Shown: piece after piece, positions 6,927 to 7,604 of the stretch
Layout: the number at the start of each line of letters is the position of its first letter
How positions within the stretch are numbered: the stretch's first letter is position 1
Assembly (NCBI RefSeq): GCF_000721935.1
Contig: NZ_KL585410.1
Coordinates: forward strand, 37,657-45,260
Source: Streptomyces sp. NRRL WC-3549
GTDB taxonomy: Bacteria > Actinomycetota > Actinomycetes > Streptomycetales > Streptomycetaceae
Length of the DNA stretch: 7,604 nucleotides
Direction: 5' to 3'
Notes under the pieces: model-generated
What the model was told of the DNA's origin: nothing
Seen by the model: only the letters and a program-made list of their open reading frames with translations
Database searches by the model: none
Made by a program: the position numbers and the translations under genes

Positions 6927-6966
6927 TTGACGATCCATGGCATCACTTAGGCGATCAGGTGATCAG
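6927..6966 (+). promoter_or_regulatory. Weak candidate promoter region of the secreted-protein gene
   Basis: TTGACG at 6927-6932 resembles a -35 hexamer. The best -10-like match, TAGGCG at 6948-6953, sits only 15 nt downstream, which is short. A GATCAG direct repeat (6953-6958 and 6961-6966) follows. The gene needs its own promoter because a strong terminator separates it from the GH92 gene, but the exact elements are uncertain. Confidence 0.25.
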
Positions 6967-6987
6967 TACGACAATCATCTCGGCTTG

Positions 6988-6993
6988 AAGGAG
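6988..6993 (+). promoter_or_regulatory. Ribosome binding site of the small secreted-protein gene
   Basis: AAGGAG, 6 nt before the ATG at 7000; ideal spacing that fixes this start. Confidence 0.85.
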
Positions 6994-6999
6994 CCCAGC

Positions 7000-7587
7000 A
7001 TGCGCATTTCCGCTTCCGTCCGCTCCCGCAGCGTCCGTGCGGGCACCACGGTGGCCACCGCGGTCGCCGTCGCCGGAGCCACCCTCGCCGGGGCACCCGC
7101 CGCCTACGCCGCCCCCGGCGACAGCGGTGACATCGACGTCCGCTCGGTCGGCTGGCACTCGCGCGGCGACCGCGACGGGGTCGAGGTCTGCAAGTTCGTC
7201 CTCGTCGCCAGCAACTTCGAGTCGTTCCCGTCGGTGCCGTGGACGATCACCGCGCAGCCCCCGACGGTTCCCCCGGGGGACACCCTGCAGAGCACGCTGC
7301 CGCTGGTGAACGGCTCGGCGCGCAGCCAGGAGTACCTGCTCCCGGAGGGCACCTACCAGCTGGTGTGGACCGTCCCGGCGGGCCCGAAGCAGAAGAGCTT
7401 CGAGGTCGACTGCTCCCGGCCCGCCGACAAGGGCGACCGTTCGGAGGGCAACGGCCGGGGCGCCTCGGAGTCGGGTGCGGAGAAGGGCGGCTGGGAGAAG
7501 CCGTCCGGCGCGGTGCCCGCGGGCGGCGGCGGCGTCCCGGACATGGAGAGCGTCAGCGCCGAGAGCGACTCGAACGTCGGCACCACC
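7000..7587 (+). CDS. Small secreted protein of unknown function, 3' end missing
   Basis: 196 genuine codons are visible before adapter sequence begins. Residues 1-37 or 1-38 are a Sec signal: arginines in the first 13 residues, an alanine/valine-rich core and a cleavage site near AYA|AP. Residues about 42-138 look like a compact beta domain with one cysteine at each end (C64 and C138), which could form a disulfide. After that comes a low-complexity Gly/Ser/Glu-rich linker (about 140-196) containing a GGGG run. This layout (signal, beta domain, flexible linker) is common in Streptomyces surface proteins that end in a membrane helix or sortase signal, but that end is not in the window, so anchoring is only a guess. 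I do not recognise a functional family. The reading frame appears to continue as CLLYTS, but those residues come from the adapter. The gene has its own ribosome binding site and follows a terminator, so it is independent of the mannosidase. Confidence 0.8.
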
Positions 7588-7604
7588 TGTCTCTTATACA
7601 CATC
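7587..7604. other. Nextera/Tn5 mosaic-end adapter contamination
   Basis: CTGTCTCTTATACACATC equals the first 18 bases of the 19-base Tn5 mosaic-end adapter used in Nextera libraries, read out of the insert. It sits exactly at the end of the window, so the contig ends here and the adapter was not trimmed. The first C may be genomic by chance. The translation CLLYTS in the plus frame, and MYKRQ at the start of the opposite-strand frame, are well-known signatures of this artefact in protein databases. Confidence 0.97.

Noticed and set aside
7353..7601. Minus-strand frame beginning MYKRQ
   Set aside because: Its start codon and first residues are Nextera adapter sequence; the rest is the shadow of the secreted-protein gene.
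7587..7604. A real Tn5/IS50 insertion
   Set aside because: Only the engineered mosaic end is present and it sits exactly at the contig end, which is the pattern of an untrimmed library adapter.
1..7604. CRISPR array, tRNA/rRNA genes, toxin-antitoxin or phage-defence genes
   Set aside because: No repeat-spacer pattern, no RNA gene signatures and no defence-type proteins are visible. The window holds sugar transport, a glycosidase and a small secreted protein.

Overview
The window is high-GC actinobacterial DNA, almost certainly from a Streptomyces species. The evidence is strongly G/C-biased third codon positions, Streptomyces-type lipoprotein and secretion signals, and a divergent sugar-transport/glycosidase layout. 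It carries four protein-coding genes, two of them cut by the window edges, and one stretch of non-biological sequence at the right end.

Left part (1-2405, minus strand): the first two genes of a carbohydrate ABC importer. The promoter-proximal gene encodes a lipoprotein sugar-binding protein that I recognise as NgcE-type (N-acetylglucosamine/N,N'-diacetylchitobiose binding). It is followed 51 nt later by a MalF-type six-helix permease (NgcF position), which runs off the left edge just before its C-terminus. The second permease (NgcG) would be expected further left. No ATPase gene is visible; the NgcEFG system is known to use the shared ATPase MsiK encoded elsewhere.

Middle (2406-2927): a divergent intergenic region of about 520 bp with no credible gene but several operator-like sequences. 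These are a 13/16 match to the DasR-responsive element (dre) at 2656-2671, a perfect 12-bp palindrome with a central CG typical of LacI-family operators at 2886-2897 just upstream of the glycosidase ribosome binding site, another perfect palindrome at 2769-2780, a 7-bp-arm inverted repeat in the ngcE leader at 2462-2476, and a threefold C-rich repeat at 2600-2619.

Centre (2928-6788, plus strand): a secreted multidomain glycoside hydrolase family 92 enzyme of 1286 residues, an exo-acting calcium-dependent alpha-mannosidase. It has a Sec signal, an N-terminal discoidin-like domain, a second beta-rich module, the complete GH92 catalytic unit and a C-terminal discoidin-like domain that visibly repeats the N-terminal one. 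A perfect 15-bp hairpin terminator (6811-6843) follows.

Right part (7000-about 7587, plus strand): a small secreted actinobacterial protein of unknown function, cut at its 3' end. The last 18 bases of the window are the Nextera/Tn5 transposase adapter (mosaic end), so the end of this reading frame is a sequencing artefact.

A working model, which is inference: the mannosidase trims mannose from extracellular high-mannose glycans or mannoproteins and the divergent importer takes up the GlcNAc-containing product. The two would be co-regulated from the shared region by a GlcNAc-responsive regulator (DasR) and a local LacI-family regulator.
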